Shown one piece after another: positions 9,700 through 18,353 of a DNA stretch of 64,000 bases (positions are counted from its first letter, which is position 1; each line of letters starts with the position of its first letter). The translations under genes and the position numbers were made by a program. The DNA is taken from positions 62,001 through 126,000 of the forward strand of contig NZ_JAHFVL010000003.1 in NCBI RefSeq assembly GCF_018599185.1, given 5' to 3'. The notes under the pieces were generated by a model. The model saw only the letters and a program-made list of their open reading frames with translations, was not told the origin of the DNA and ran no database searches. The DNA is from Rhodanobacter sp. LX-99. GTDB taxonomy: Bacteria; Pseudomonadota; Gammaproteobacteria; Xanthomonadales; Rhodanobacteraceae.

Positions 9700-10284
9700 T
9701 CAACCAACCGGCTGACGCGACCCTGCCACTTTGCGTCGGTGATGGCGGAAAACCAGTCGCTCAATTGCGTCACCCAATGCATCGCCGAGCGGCGCAAAGA
9801 CCACGAACACCCGGCCATCGTCGAATTGACGCTCCACCCGCGCGGCGAGTTCAAGCGGCAGGCTGCGGCAAAGGTCGAAACGGATGCGCAGCAGCAACCC
9901 GCCGCCGGCCGGCGCCAGGCCCGCGGGCAGGATCGCGCCTATCGCATTGAAGCGCAGCAGTTGCCGCGGCGGCAGCGTGCTGCCGGGCACCAGCAGGTTG
10001 TTGACGATTTCCACGAGCACGTTGAGCTTGGCGTCCATCCGCAGCACCTCCTGCATCAACGGGCTGTCGTCCTCGCCGGTATCGGCGCGGCGCTCCTCCA
10101 GCGCGGCGATGGCCGCCAGCGTGTTGGCGTTGCGGTCGGAAAGCTGCTGCAGCTGTGCCTGCGACGGCGGCCAGGCGAGCGGCTCGCAATCGGCGTGCAG
10201 GCTCTCTTCGCAGCTGACCCGTTGCTCGAAATCGTCCCAGCTGCCTGGGGTCGTACTGCCAGGAGTCATGCTGTCTGAGGTCAT
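9700..10284 (-). CDS. PilZ-like protein of the flagellar cluster (atypical)
   Basis: This 194-aa protein sits between the fliT-like gene and fleQ, where Xanthomonadales flagellar loci usually carry a PilZ-domain gene. Weak PilZ features are LPPRQLLRFNAIGAILPA (Arg followed by an N-x-x-G turn) and the beta-rich LLLRIRFDLCRSLPLELAARVE. The canonical RxxxR plus (D/N)xSxxG c-di-GMP-binding pair is not clearly present. A helical insertion (residues 45-95) with heptads (MDAKLNVLVEIVNNLL) recalls tetrameric non-canonical PilZ proteins of Xanthomonas. The function is probably flagellar or c-di-GMP-linked regulation, by inference. Confidence 0.6.
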   Translation of the reverse strand: MTSDSMTPGSTTPGSWDDFEQRVSCEESLHADCEPLAWPPSQAQLQQLSDRNANTLAAIAALEERRADTGEDDSPLMQEVLRMDAKLNVLVEIVNNLLVPGSTLPPRQLLRFNAIGAILPAGLAPAGGGLLLRIRFDLCRSLPLELAARVERQFDDGRVFVVFAPLGDALGDAIERLVFRHHRRKVAGSRQPVG

Positions 10285-10361
10285 GGCGCGGCTCCGCGAC
10301 GCGGTGATGCCGAGGCCGCCACGCCGGCGGCTTCGGGGATAAGGTCAGCAGCCGCGGCCTG

Positions 10362-10646
10362 TCACGGCTGGGCGTAGGCGGCGATCGCGCGGGCGCGGCC
10401 GGTTTCCCGCCGCCACTGTTCGGCTGCCGAATCCCGTGCGCCGCCGACGATCGCCTGCAGCTGGCGATCGTACGCCAGAATCTCGCCCAGCCGGGCGAGG
10501 CTGTCCGGGTCGGACGCATGCCGGCGCAGCAGCAGCGGCTCGCGCTCGACCTCCAGTTCGATCAGGCGGGACCATTCCTGCGCGCGCGCCGCGGCCAGCA
10601 TGCTGCGGGTCAGCTGCAGTGCGTGTTCCAGGATGTCCGTGCTCAC
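10362..10646 (-). CDS. fliT: FliT-like flagellar chaperone
   Basis: The 94-aa all-helical protein (LQLTRSMLAAARAQEWSRLIELEVEREPLL) resembles FliT, the export chaperone for the FliD cap, which has a similar helix-rich EW-x-L pattern. It starts with a GTG that overlaps the fliS stop (GTGA), and its position directly after fliD-fliS supports the assignment. FliT family members diverge strongly, so the name rests on position plus fold-like sequence. Confidence 0.75.
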   Translation of the reverse strand: MSTDILEHALQLTRSMLAAARAQEWSRLIELEVEREPLLLRRHASDPDSLARLGEILAYDRQLQAIVGGARDSAAEQWRRETGRARAIAAYAQP

Positions 10647-11050
10647 GCGCTGACCGCGGGCTGGGCCGCCGCAGGGGCAACCTTCACCCAGCTGTCGCGG
10701 ATAGGCTGCAGCAGGTTGCTGACCTCGTCGATCAGGGCGGCATCGTCGCGCAGGTTGGCCTGCAGCAGGCGACGGCTCATGTAGTCGTACAGCGAATCCA
10801 GCCTCCCGACCAGCACCGGGTCGGCCTTGGGATCGAGGCTTCCGCGCAATCCGCCGAGGATCTCGATGCAGCGCGAGATCGCCTCGCCCTTGGCGGCGAC
10901 CTCGCCACGGACCATGTGCGCACGGGCCTTCACCAGCCGCTCCAGCGCACCGTCCATCAGCAGCGTGATCAAGCCGTGCGGGTCCGCCGACTCCACGCCA
11001 CCATGCGAGCGGACTTGTTGATAGGCGCCTGCGCCGTAGCCGAATGCCAT
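10643..11050 (-). CDS. fliS: Flagellin export chaperone FliS
   Basis: The 135-aa product contains the FliS hallmarks GAGAYQQV near the start, LITLLMDGALERLVKAR and LYDYMSRRLLQANL. FliS binds the C-terminal helices of flagellin and keeps it unpolymerised before export. I chose the ATG at 11050, preceded by GGGAGA; an upstream frame extension would run into fliD. It lies 17 bases after fliD. Confidence 0.95.
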   Translation of the reverse strand: MAFGYGAGAYQQVRSHGGVESADPHGLITLLMDGALERLVKARAHMVRGEVAAKGEAISRCIEILGGLRGSLDPKADPVLVGRLDSLYDYMSRRLLQANLRDDAALIDEVSNLLQPIRDSWVKVAPAAAQPAVSA

Positions 11051-11067
11051 GACCGTCTCCCGGAAAC

Positions 11068-12462
11068 TTATTTCTTGTTGGCGTTGGTGAGCGCGTCGAA
11101 CTGCTGCTGCAGATAAGTGCTGGTGCTGTTGAGTTTGGACATCAGCGTGTCGAGCGCGGTGAACTGCGCCTGATAGCGCGCTGTGAGGCTGTCCATGCGG
11201 GCGTTCAGCGCGGTCTGCTGGTCGCCCAGGTCCTTCAGCTCCTGGCTGATGCTGTCGGTGCGCCCGGCCAGCACGCCGCCGTCGCCGACCCATTGGGTCA
11301 GCTGCGCGCCCAGCTGGGCGGAGAAGCCGTTGTCGCCGCCGAACAGGTCGCCGACCTGCTTGCCGCCATCGCCGAGTGCGGCGGAAAGCTTGTCGTTGTC
11401 GAGCTTCAGGGTGCCGTCCACCTGCAACGAAATGCCGATCGAGGACAGCGTGGCGCCGTTGGCGCTGCCGCCGATGATCCGCGACAAGGTGCTGTTGATG
11501 CCGTTGAGCGTGGCGTCGCCGATCATCGCGCCGGCGGTCTTGCTGGTGGCATCGTACTTGGTCAGGTTCTGATAGATGCCGACGAAGCTGTTGTAGGTGC
11601 TGACCAGGTTGGTCAGCGCGCTGGTGGCCTTGGACGGGTCATCGGCCACGCTCACCGTGCTGATGCCCAGCGTGGACAGGTTGAGGGTGAGTCCGTCGAT
11701 GGCCGTGCTGACGCTGTTGCCGGCGCTGTTCGCGGCCAGGCCGTCGATGGTGTAGAGCGCGTCGCTGGCCGCGTTGATCACGCTCAGGCCGTTGCCGCTG
11801 GAAGCCGCCGGATCATAGTTGAGCGCCGCGAGGCCGCCGTCGCCACCGCTGCTCGACACCTTGAAGCCGTTGGCTGCGCCGGTGCGGGTGCCGCTCAGCA
11901 CCAGGTGCGCGCCGTCGGTGCCGTTGACGATGGTGGCGCTGACGCCGGGGTTGTCGCTGGCCTTGTTGATCGCGTCGCGGATCGATGCCAGCGAACCATT
12001 GCTGCCATCGATGGAAAGATTCATGGCCTGGCCTCCCACCGTGATGGTGAGGGTACCCGTGCCGACCTGGGTGCTGCTGTCGGTGAACGCGCCGGACGAC
12101 GCCTTGAGGGCGCTGGCCAGCTGGGTCACTTCGATCTTGTAGTTGCCGGCCACGGCATTGCCGGTGGCGGTGGCGTTGAGTACATCGGTATCGCTGCTGG
12201 TGACGTTGTGCGCGCTGAACGCGCTGCCGTCGCTGATCGAGGCCATGGCCGACTGCAGCGCGGAGAGCGCGGCGTTGATCTGGCCCAGGGCCGAAAGCTG
12301 GGTGTTGGCGGAAGCGGCCTGGCTGGTGATCTGGTTTTGCTGGGGAGCCTTCCTGGCCGCCACCAGCTGGCTGACCAGGGTGGCCACATCGAGGCCCGAT
12401 CCGACGCCCATCGAGGTCAACAGGCCCGTGGTGGGTGTCGTGGAATTGACGGTAATCGCCAT
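11068..12462 (-). CDS. fliD: Flagellar filament cap protein FliD
   Basis: The 464-aa product has the FliD N-terminal signature (MGVGSGLDVATLVSQLVAAR) and C-terminal coiled region (RYQAQFTALDTLMSKLNSTSTYLQQQF). FliD forms the pentameric or hexameric cap under which flagellin polymerises. It lies 62 bases downstream of fliC behind a strong hairpin. Confidence 0.96.
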   Translation of the reverse strand: MAITVNSTTPTTGLLTSMGVGSGLDVATLVSQLVAARKAPQQNQITSQAASANTQLSALGQINAALSALQSAMASISDGSAFSAHNVTSSDTDVLNATATGNAVAGNYKIEVTQLASALKASSGAFTDSSTQVGTGTLTITVGGQAMNLSIDGSNGSLASIRDAINKASDNPGVSATIVNGTDGAHLVLSGTRTGAANGFKVSSSGGDGGLAALNYDPAASSGNGLSVINAASDALYTIDGLAANSAGNSVSTAIDGLTLNLSTLGISTVSVADDPSKATSALTNLVSTYNSFVGIYQNLTKYDATSKTAGAMIGDATLNGINSTLSRIIGGSANGATLSSIGISLQVDGTLKLDNDKLSAALGDGGKQVGDLFGGDNGFSAQLGAQLTQWVGDGGVLAGRTDSISQELKDLGDQQTALNARMDSLTARYQAQFTALDTLMSKLNSTSTYLQQQFDALTNANKK

Positions 12463-12485
12463 GATCGGGCTTTCCTGGTTTCAGT

Positions 12486-12515
12486 GGAACGGCCGCGGAC
12501 ATCCGCGGCCGTTCC
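12486..12515 (-). terminator. Hairpin after fliC
   Basis: GGAACGGCCGCGGA at 12486-12499 is perfectly complementary to 12502-12515, giving a 14-bp stem with a two-base centre, nine bases after the fliC stop. No U-tract follows, so it may be a partial terminator or a 3' stabiliser that raises fliC over fliD rather than a full stop. Confidence 0.6.
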
Positions 12516-12524
12516 GGTGACAAG

Positions 12525-13982
12525 TTACTGCAGCAGCTTGAGCACGCTCTGGGTCGAAGCGTTGGCCTGCGCCAGCACCGAGACGCCGGCCTGCTGCAGG
12601 ATGTTCGCGCTGGACATGTTCGCGGTCTCGGCAGCGAAATCGGCATCCTGGATCTGGCTGCGCGACGAGCTGAGGTTCTGCGAGATGGTCTGCAGGTTGG
12701 CGATGGTGGAGTCGAAACGGTTCTGCACCGCGCCGAGGTCGCTGCGCATGGAGCTGATGGTGCCCAAGGCGGCATCGATGCGGCTGATGGTGTCGTTCGC
12801 GCCACTGACCGTCTTGACGTTGCTCGAGGCCAGGTCGCCGCCGATGGCGATGGCCGTGGCGCCGGCGCCGCTGAAGCCCAGGTTGCCCGCGCCCGCAGCG
12901 GCCTTGGCGCCGTTCACGGTCAGCGCAGCCTGCGCGTTCAGATGCATCTCCTTGCTGCCGCTGTCGTAGTAGGCGGAGACACCGGCAATGCCCTTGCTGT
13001 TGATCGCATCGACCAGGCTCTGGGCATCCTTGTAGCTGCCTGCCATGTCGGTGCCGTCGATGGTCAGGTCGCCGGCGGCGAGGGTCAGGTTGGCGGGAGT
13101 ACCCGCCACGGCGTCGGCACCGGCAACGTTGCTGTTGACGAAGGCCGCATCGGCGCCGCCGATGGTCATCGCGCTGCTGGCGCCGGTGGCCGTGGTGGTG
13201 ATGGTGAAGCCGTTGGCACCGCTGGCGGCGACCGTGTACTTGCCCGCTGCCGCCGCGTTCAACTGCCCCTGTACCGCAGTGACCATCGCAGCCTGGGTGC
13301 CGTAGGCGGCGTTCAGGCTGACCGCGTTGCCGTCGACCGTGAATGCCTTGCTGGTCGTGCTGTAGTCGAAGCCGGCCACGCCGTTCACCGTAGCCACCGA
13401 CGCGGTCGCCGCGCTGGCGCCGGACAGGAACAGGCTGCTGATGTCGCCGGTCGCCGAGGTGGCCATCTGGCCGACCTGCTTGGCACCCGCGCCCTGGCTC
13501 AGGTTCACCGAGATCGTCTCGCCGACGTTGGCGCCGATCTGGAACGCGGCGCTGCCGAAGGTGCCGTCAAGCACGTGGCGGCCGTTGAACGTGGTCTGCT
13601 GCGAGATGCGGGTGATTTCCGACAGACGCTGCTGCACTTCGGCGTCCAGCGCGGCGCGGTCGCTGTCGGAGTTGGTGGCGTTGGCCGACTGCACCGCCAG
13701 CGTGCGGATACGCTGCATGTTGTTGGTCACCTCGTTCAACGCCGACTCGGTGGTCTGCGCCAGCGAGATACCGTCGTTGGCGTTGCTGACGGCCTGGTTG
13801 AGGCCGTTGATCTGGGTGGTGAAGCGGGTGGAAATGGCGAGGCCGGCGGCATCGTCCTTGGCGCTGTTGATGCGCATGCCAGAGGAGAGGCGCGAGATCG
13901 CGGTGGCCAGCTTGCTCTGTGACGTCGCCAGGTTCTTCTGGGCATTCAGCGAGCTGATGTTGGTGATGACACTCATGACCAT
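12525..13982 (-). CDS. fliC: Flagellin FliC
   Basis: This is the filament subunit (about 485 aa). The conserved N-terminal D0/D1 region (MSVITNISSLNAQKNLATSQ, later RINSAKDDAAGLAISTRFT) and C-terminal D0 region (ANILQQAGVSVLAQANASTQ) bracket a variable Ala/Gly/Thr-rich centre. Two in-frame ATGs are available: 13982 is six bases from GGAGA, while 13976 gives the classical MSVI start. The upstream sigma-28 promoter and downstream hairpin fit a single highly expressed transcript. Confidence 0.97.
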   Translation of the reverse strand: MVMSVITNISSLNAQKNLATSQSKLATAISRLSSGMRINSAKDDAAGLAISTRFTTQINGLNQAVSNANDGISLAQTTESALNEVTNNMQRIRTLAVQSANATNSDSDRAALDAEVQQRLSEITRISQQTTFNGRHVLDGTFGSAAFQIGANVGETISVNLSQGAGAKQVGQMATSATGDISSLFLSGASAATASVATVNGVAGFDYSTTSKAFTVDGNAVSLNAAYGTQAAMVTAVQGQLNAAAAGKYTVAASGANGFTITTTATGASSAMTIGGADAAFVNSNVAGADAVAGTPANLTLAAGDLTIDGTDMAGSYKDAQSLVDAINSKGIAGVSAYYDSGSKEMHLNAQAALTVNGAKAAAGAGNLGFSGAGATAIAIGGDLASSNVKTVSGANDTISRIDAALGTISSMRSDLGAVQNRFDSTIANLQTISQNLSSSRSQIQDADFAAETANMSSANILQQAGVSVLAQANASTQSVLKLLQ

Positions 13983-14074
13983 GGGAATTCTCCGAATCGG
14001 GGTGGTGTGCCGATGTGAGTCGGCTCAGACAATCCGGCGGGGATTCACCATTGAATGCATCCGCCTTGTGAACT

Positions 14075-14101
14075 GTTTCGACCCCCACCACCGAAACTTG
14101 A
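14075..14101 (-). promoter_or_regulatory. Sigma-28 (FliA) promoter of fliC
   Basis: On the minus strand TCAAGTTT is followed by exactly 11 bases and GTCGAAAC, close to the flagellar sigma-28 consensus TAAAGTTT-N11-GCCGATAA. The -10 element ends 93 bases before the fliC start. Confidence 0.85.
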
Positions 14102-14107
14102 GTCTTG

Positions 14108-15310
14108 TCAACGCAAATAATCGAACAATTTTGAACCCTGGATCTTGGTGAACGTCTGCTGCGCCGCCTGCAGCGCCGTGGTCTGCGCACCGAGCTGGCT
14201 GATCGCGTCGTAGTAGTTCAGATCCTGCACGTCCGACAGCGCGCTCTTGTACTGCAGGGCCAGGTCGTCGTTGAGCCCGCTCTGCTGATCGAGCGCGTTC
14301 ATGCGCGCGCCGACCATGCCGCGCGTGCGCGTGATCATGTCGATCGCCTGGTCGAGATTCGCGAACTGCGTGTTGATGCTGTTCTGCATGTCGGCGCCGC
14401 CGCCGTTGGGCTGGCGCAGCGTGTTGATGATGTTGTCGAGCGTGGTGAACACGTCCTGTTTGGCCGAGGCGCCCAGCGAGAAGGTGTCGCCTGCGTCGGG
14501 CACGCCGCTGAACGCCACCTGCGCGCCACGGAAGGTGATGCTGCCGCCGCTGGTTGCGCCGTAGCCGCCGCTGTCCAGCACCGTGCCGGTGCCGTCGCGC
14601 ACTTCATACGCATCGGCGGCGGTGAACACGATGCTGTAGTCGCCGCCATCCCATGCCGAAGGGTTCGCGTTGGGATCGCTGACGCTGCTGGCACCGGCCA
14701 CCGCGCTGCCCGTATTCGCCGCGCCGGCGCTGACCGCGAACTTGCCGTTTCCGGTGGGAATGTCGGCGAACACCGCACTGCCCGGATCGCCGGTGGCCAC
14801 CTGCAGGCCGGGCCCGGCGGCGACCATGCGCTGGCCGTCGTCGCCCAGGTAGCTCACGCCGTTCTGCGAGGCGAACGGCGCCGTGCCGGTGCGGTTGCCC
14901 GCGAAGATGTAGTCGCCCTGGCCGTCCTTGCTGTTGGCCTGGCCGAGCAACTGCTGGCGCAGCTGCACCATCTCGGCGGCGATGTCGCCGCGGGTGTCGT
15001 CGGTCTGCGAGCCGTTGGCGGCCTGCAGCAGCAGCGTGCGCACGCGGCCCAGCACGCCGCTGACGTTGGACAGGGTCTGGTCTTCCAGGCCCAGCCGCGC
15101 GTTGGCCGTGGTGATGTTGCGCTGGTACTGCGCGACGTCCGCGGTCAGATGCGACAGATCCAGCGCGCGTGCCGCGCCCACCGGATCGTCGGACGGCTGG
15201 TTGATGCGCTTGCCGGTGCTCAACTGGATGTTGAGGTCGGACAGGTCGCTCTGCCGGTCCATCATGCTGCCGACGGACTGCTGCTGCATCCAGCTGGTGG
15301 AGACTCGCAT
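14108..15310 (-). CDS. flgL: Hook-filament junction protein FlgL (HAP3)
   Basis: The 400-aa protein begins MRVSTSWMQQQSVGSMMDRQ and continues LNIQLSTGKRINQPSDDPVG, the flagellin-like D1 motif of FlgL. Its C-terminus (LNYYDAISQLGAQTTALQAA) also matches. FlgL joins FlgK to the filament. It is the last gene of the flgB-L run, three bases after flgK. The fliC promoter overlaps its downstream flank. Confidence 0.96.
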   Translation of the reverse strand: MRVSTSWMQQQSVGSMMDRQSDLSDLNIQLSTGKRINQPSDDPVGAARALDLSHLTADVAQYQRNITTANARLGLEDQTLSNVSGVLGRVRTLLLQAANGSQTDDTRGDIAAEMVQLRQQLLGQANSKDGQGDYIFAGNRTGTAPFASQNGVSYLGDDGQRMVAAGPGLQVATGDPGSAVFADIPTGNGKFAVSAGAANTGSAVAGASSVSDPNANPSAWDGGDYSIVFTAADAYEVRDGTGTVLDSGGYGATSGGSITFRGAQVAFSGVPDAGDTFSLGASAKQDVFTTLDNIINTLRQPNGGGADMQNSINTQFANLDQAIDMITRTRGMVGARMNALDQQSGLNDDLALQYKSALSDVQDLNYYDAISQLGAQTTALQAAQQTFTKIQGSKLFDYLR

Positions 15311-15313
15311 GGC

Positions 15314-17188
15314 TTACCCCCTCACGGCGCTGAGCAGCGCGCCGAAGATATTGTTGGCGGTGCTGATGACCTGCGCGGAAGCCTGATACGCCTGCTGGTA
15401 ACGCAACAGGTTGGCGGCCTCCTCGTCCAGGTTCACGCCGGACACGCTCTGCTGCGAACTCATCGCCTGGTGGTACACCGCGGTCTGCGTGGTCAGGTCG
15501 TCGCTGGCCAGCGCACCGGCGCTGCCGACCTGGCTGACCAGCTGGCTGTAAGCGCGGCCCGCGCTGGTGACGCCGCCATCAAGCACGCCGAGATTGGCGA
15601 CCTTGCCCAGCATCAACGCATTGCTGTTGTCGCCCTGCGCATTGCTGTTGGCCTGCACGCCGAAGCTGTCGCCGGCCTGCGGTGCGCCGCTGAGCTGCAT
15701 GCTCCAGCCGTTGTGGACGATCGGCTGGCCCGGGGTGAAGGCCTGCGCCGGGCCGCCGTCGATGCTGTAGCTGGTGGCCGAGGCGAACACGACGGAACTG
15801 CTGTTGAACAGGTTGGCGTCGCTGCCGTCGCTGATGCTGACGCCGGGCGCCGCCGTGCCGGTGTTGCCGGCCGCGGCGGTGGCCTTCAGCGGCGCGGCGG
15901 CGGCGATCTTGTCGGGGTCGTCGATCGCCACCGAAAAACTCGCGGCGGCGTTGCGGCTGGGCTGCACGCGGAAACTGTCGCCGGCACTGGCGCCGCCGCC
16001 CACCACCAGGCTCAGCCCGGCAGCGACGAACGGATCGGCGCTGGTGCCGCTGCCGCTGAGCGCGACGCTGCTGCCGTTGGTGTCGCGCAGGCTCCAGTTG
16101 CTGCCGTCGTAGCTCAGCACATAGTCCTTGCCGGTCAGCGCGCCGATGTCGCCGATGCTCGCGTCCAGCGTGCCGCTGCCGCTGTTGGTGCTGGCCGCCT
16201 GCACAGTCGGGCCGGCGACATCGAAGAACGTGCCGCCGATCTTGCCCTGCAGGTCCGCGCCCTGCGCATGTTGCGCATTGAAGGCGCTGGCCAGCGCCTG
16301 CGCGGTGCGCCCCAGCTGGTTCTGCGCGGGATCCAGCACGTTGCTGCGGAAATCCAGCAGCGCGCCCAGGGTGCCGCCGCCGATGCGACCGCTGAGCACG
16401 TTGCCCGAGGCCGCGCCGACCACTTCCTGGCGGGTGGCGTCGTACATGTTGGGCGCGGCACCCAGCGCATGCGCCTCGGTACCGGTGACCAGCGCCTGGC
16501 CGTTGCCCACGAACACGCTGATGGTGTTGTCGTTCTGCGGCACCACGCTGATGCCGACCTGGCCGGCCAGCTTCTTCACCAGCGCATCGCGCTGGTCGAG
16601 CAGGTCGGCCGGCGGCGTGCCGTCGGTGGCCTGCGAGGAGCGGATCAGCCCGTTCAATTTGGCGATCGACCGGCTGTCGCTGTTGATCGAATCGACGGCG
16701 TCGCCGATCTGCTGCTGCACCTGGCCGGAAAGCTGGTTGAACTGGCCGGACAGCGCCCGGAACGTGCTGGCGAGTCCGCCGGCCCGGGCCAGCAGCACCT
16801 GGCGCGAAGCCGCATCCGACGGCGCGTTGGCCATGTCCTGCACGGCGCCGAAAAAACTGTCCAGCGAAGTCTGCAGGTTGCTGCTGCCGGAAAGCTGGTT
16901 GTTGAGCTGGCCGGTGAGGCTGGCCATGGCGCTGGCGCGCCCCTGTCCGGAGCTGGCCGACCACAGCGAGCTGTTCAGGAACTGGCTGTACGCACGCTGC
17001 ACCGCCACGGTATTGACGCCCGTGCCGACGTAGTAATTGCCCTGCCCTTCCGGCAGCCGGGCGCCGAACGACACCAGCTGGCGGCTGTAGCCGTCGGTGT
17101 TCGCGTTGGCCACGTTGTGGCTTACCGTACTGAGCCCGATCTGCGCGGCAAGCAGCCCGGACACGCCGGTCGAAAGCATGTCAGCCAT
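15314..17188 (-). CDS. flgK: Hook-associated protein FlgK (HAP1)
   Basis: The 624-aa product starts MADMLSTGVSGLLAAQIGLS and has the rod/hook-family segment TVSHNVANANTDGYSRQ. It ends with NLDEEAANLLRYQQAYQASA, typical of FlgK. FlgK is the first junction protein on the hook. The middle is variable and Ala/Gly-rich, as in related proteins. It lies 72 bases after flgJ. Confidence 0.97.
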   Translation of the reverse strand: MADMLSTGVSGLLAAQIGLSTVSHNVANANTDGYSRQLVSFGARLPEGQGNYYVGTGVNTVAVQRAYSQFLNSSLWSASSGQGRASAMASLTGQLNNQLSGSSNLQTSLDSFFGAVQDMANAPSDAASRQVLLARAGGLASTFRALSGQFNQLSGQVQQQIGDAVDSINSDSRSIAKLNGLIRSSQATDGTPPADLLDQRDALVKKLAGQVGISVVPQNDNTISVFVGNGQALVTGTEAHALGAAPNMYDATRQEVVGAASGNVLSGRIGGGTLGALLDFRSNVLDPAQNQLGRTAQALASAFNAQHAQGADLQGKIGGTFFDVAGPTVQAASTNSGSGTLDASIGDIGALTGKDYVLSYDGSNWSLRDTNGSSVALSGSGTSADPFVAAGLSLVVGGGASAGDSFRVQPSRNAAASFSVAIDDPDKIAAAAPLKATAAAGNTGTAAPGVSISDGSDANLFNSSSVVFASATSYSIDGGPAQAFTPGQPIVHNGWSMQLSGAPQAGDSFGVQANSNAQGDNSNALMLGKVANLGVLDGGVTSAGRAYSQLVSQVGSAGALASDDLTTQTAVYHQAMSSQQSVSGVNLDEEAANLLRYQQAYQASAQVISTANNIFGALLSAVRG

Positions 17189-17260
17189 GGAACATCCTCA
17201 ACGCATGGAGCACCGCCGGAACGGCACGGCACGTGACAACGGTAACGGCCGGACGGGTGT

Positions 17261-18337
17261 TCACTTGAGCTCGCCCGACAGCCGGAGTGCCGCCAGCGCC
17301 TCGCGCATCTGCGGGCTGTTGGCGATTGCGGTGATCTTGGCGACGTACGACGGGTCGGTCGCGTAGCCTCCGTTCACCAGTGCGCGCGCGAAGCCGGCGA
17401 CGTTCTCGCCCTGGCCCAGCGCCTGCGCATAGCGCGGGCTGTCGGCCAGCAGGCTGGCGTAGTCGGCGAACGATTCGGACGGCGAGTCGTAGGCGCGGAA
17501 CTGGTCGCGCCGGCGCACCGCCACGCCGTTCTCGTACTCCAGCGTAGGCACGCTGACCTTGTCGCCGTCCCAGCTGCTGCCGGCCTTGATGCCGAACAGG
17601 TTGTTGCTGCTGCTGCCGTCGCCATGGCTGGGCAGGTGCTTGCCCCAGCCGGTTTCCAGCGCCGCCTGCGCCAGCAGCGCGCGCACCGATACGCCAAGTT
17701 TTTTCGCGGCCAGCTCGGCGTGCGGCGCGAGCGCGCGGACGAAGCCCACCGGGTCGCCGCCCGGCAGCAGCTTCGCCGCGGTGCCGGCCACATCCAGTGC
17801 GCCCTGCGCCATGCGGTCCAGCGCCTGGCGCCACGCCGAGCCGGCATCGGCGGTCGAGGGCATCGCCATGATGCCGTTGCTGCCGGCCGTGCCGTCGGCA
17901 CCGTCCGCCGCACCGCCGTCGGCACCCAGTTGCAGCAGGGCGCGCACGTTGGCGTTGGTCACGTCGGCGACGGGCGCCGGCAACGGGCCATGGACGTCGG
18001 CGGCGGCCGCATCCGGCTTGCCGCCGAGCTGGCGCACCAGCATCTTCGCGATGCCGAGGCCGTTGCGGCCGTTGGCCAGGCTCAGCGACAGCTGCTGGTC
18101 GAACATGTCGCGGTACGAATTGACCTGCTCGCTGCCGGCGATGTCGCTGCCCATGCTGGCGTTGGCGTCGCGCATCGACTTCAGCATCATCTGGGTGAAG
18201 ATCGCCTCGAACTGCCTGGCCACGGCCGGCAGCGCGCTCTTGCCGCCGTCGCTGCGCGCCTGCGCGCGCAACTGCTGGAACCCGGACAGTTCGGTCCAGG
18301 TATCGAGCGCGGGCGATGTGCTGTTGATCGGCGTCAT
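17261..18337 (-). CDS. flgJ: Peptidoglycan-hydrolysing rod protein FlgJ
   Basis: The 358-aa protein has the N-terminal rod-cap domain (VARQFEAIFTQMMLKSMRDA) and a C-terminal glucosaminidase domain with the catalytic-Glu motif AALETGWGKHLP and the SSNNLFGIK signature. It caps the growing rod and opens the cell wall for it. The dual-domain form is usual in Beta- and Gammaproteobacteria. It lies 16 bases after flgI. Confidence 0.95.
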   Translation of the reverse strand: MTPINSTSPALDTWTELSGFQQLRAQARSDGGKSALPAVARQFEAIFTQMMLKSMRDANASMGSDIAGSEQVNSYRDMFDQQLSLSLANGRNGLGIAKMLVRQLGGKPDAAAADVHGPLPAPVADVTNANVRALLQLGADGGAADGADGTAGSNGIMAMPSTADAGSAWRQALDRMAQGALDVAGTAAKLLPGGDPVGFVRALAPHAELAAKKLGVSVRALLAQAALETGWGKHLPSHGDGSSSNNLFGIKAGSSWDGDKVSVPTLEYENGVAVRRRDQFRAYDSPSESFADYASLLADSPRYAQALGQGENVAGFARALVNGGYATDPSYVAKITAIANSPQMREALAALRLSGELK

Positions 18338-18353
18338 GATCCCGTCACCTGGC

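Noticed and set aside
12486..12515. Riboswitch or operator between fliC and fliD
   Set aside because: The sequence is a simple perfect stem immediately after the fliC stop, best explained as a transcript-end structure.
11293..12969. Long plus-strand open frame (558 codons) opposite fliD and fliC
   Set aside because: It runs antisense to two certain genes, has the composition expected from reading GC-rich codons in the complementary frame, and shows no domain.
15149..17236. 695-codon plus-strand frame opposite flgK and flgL
   Set aside because: It is antisense to two well-supported flagellar genes and has no ribosome binding site or motif.
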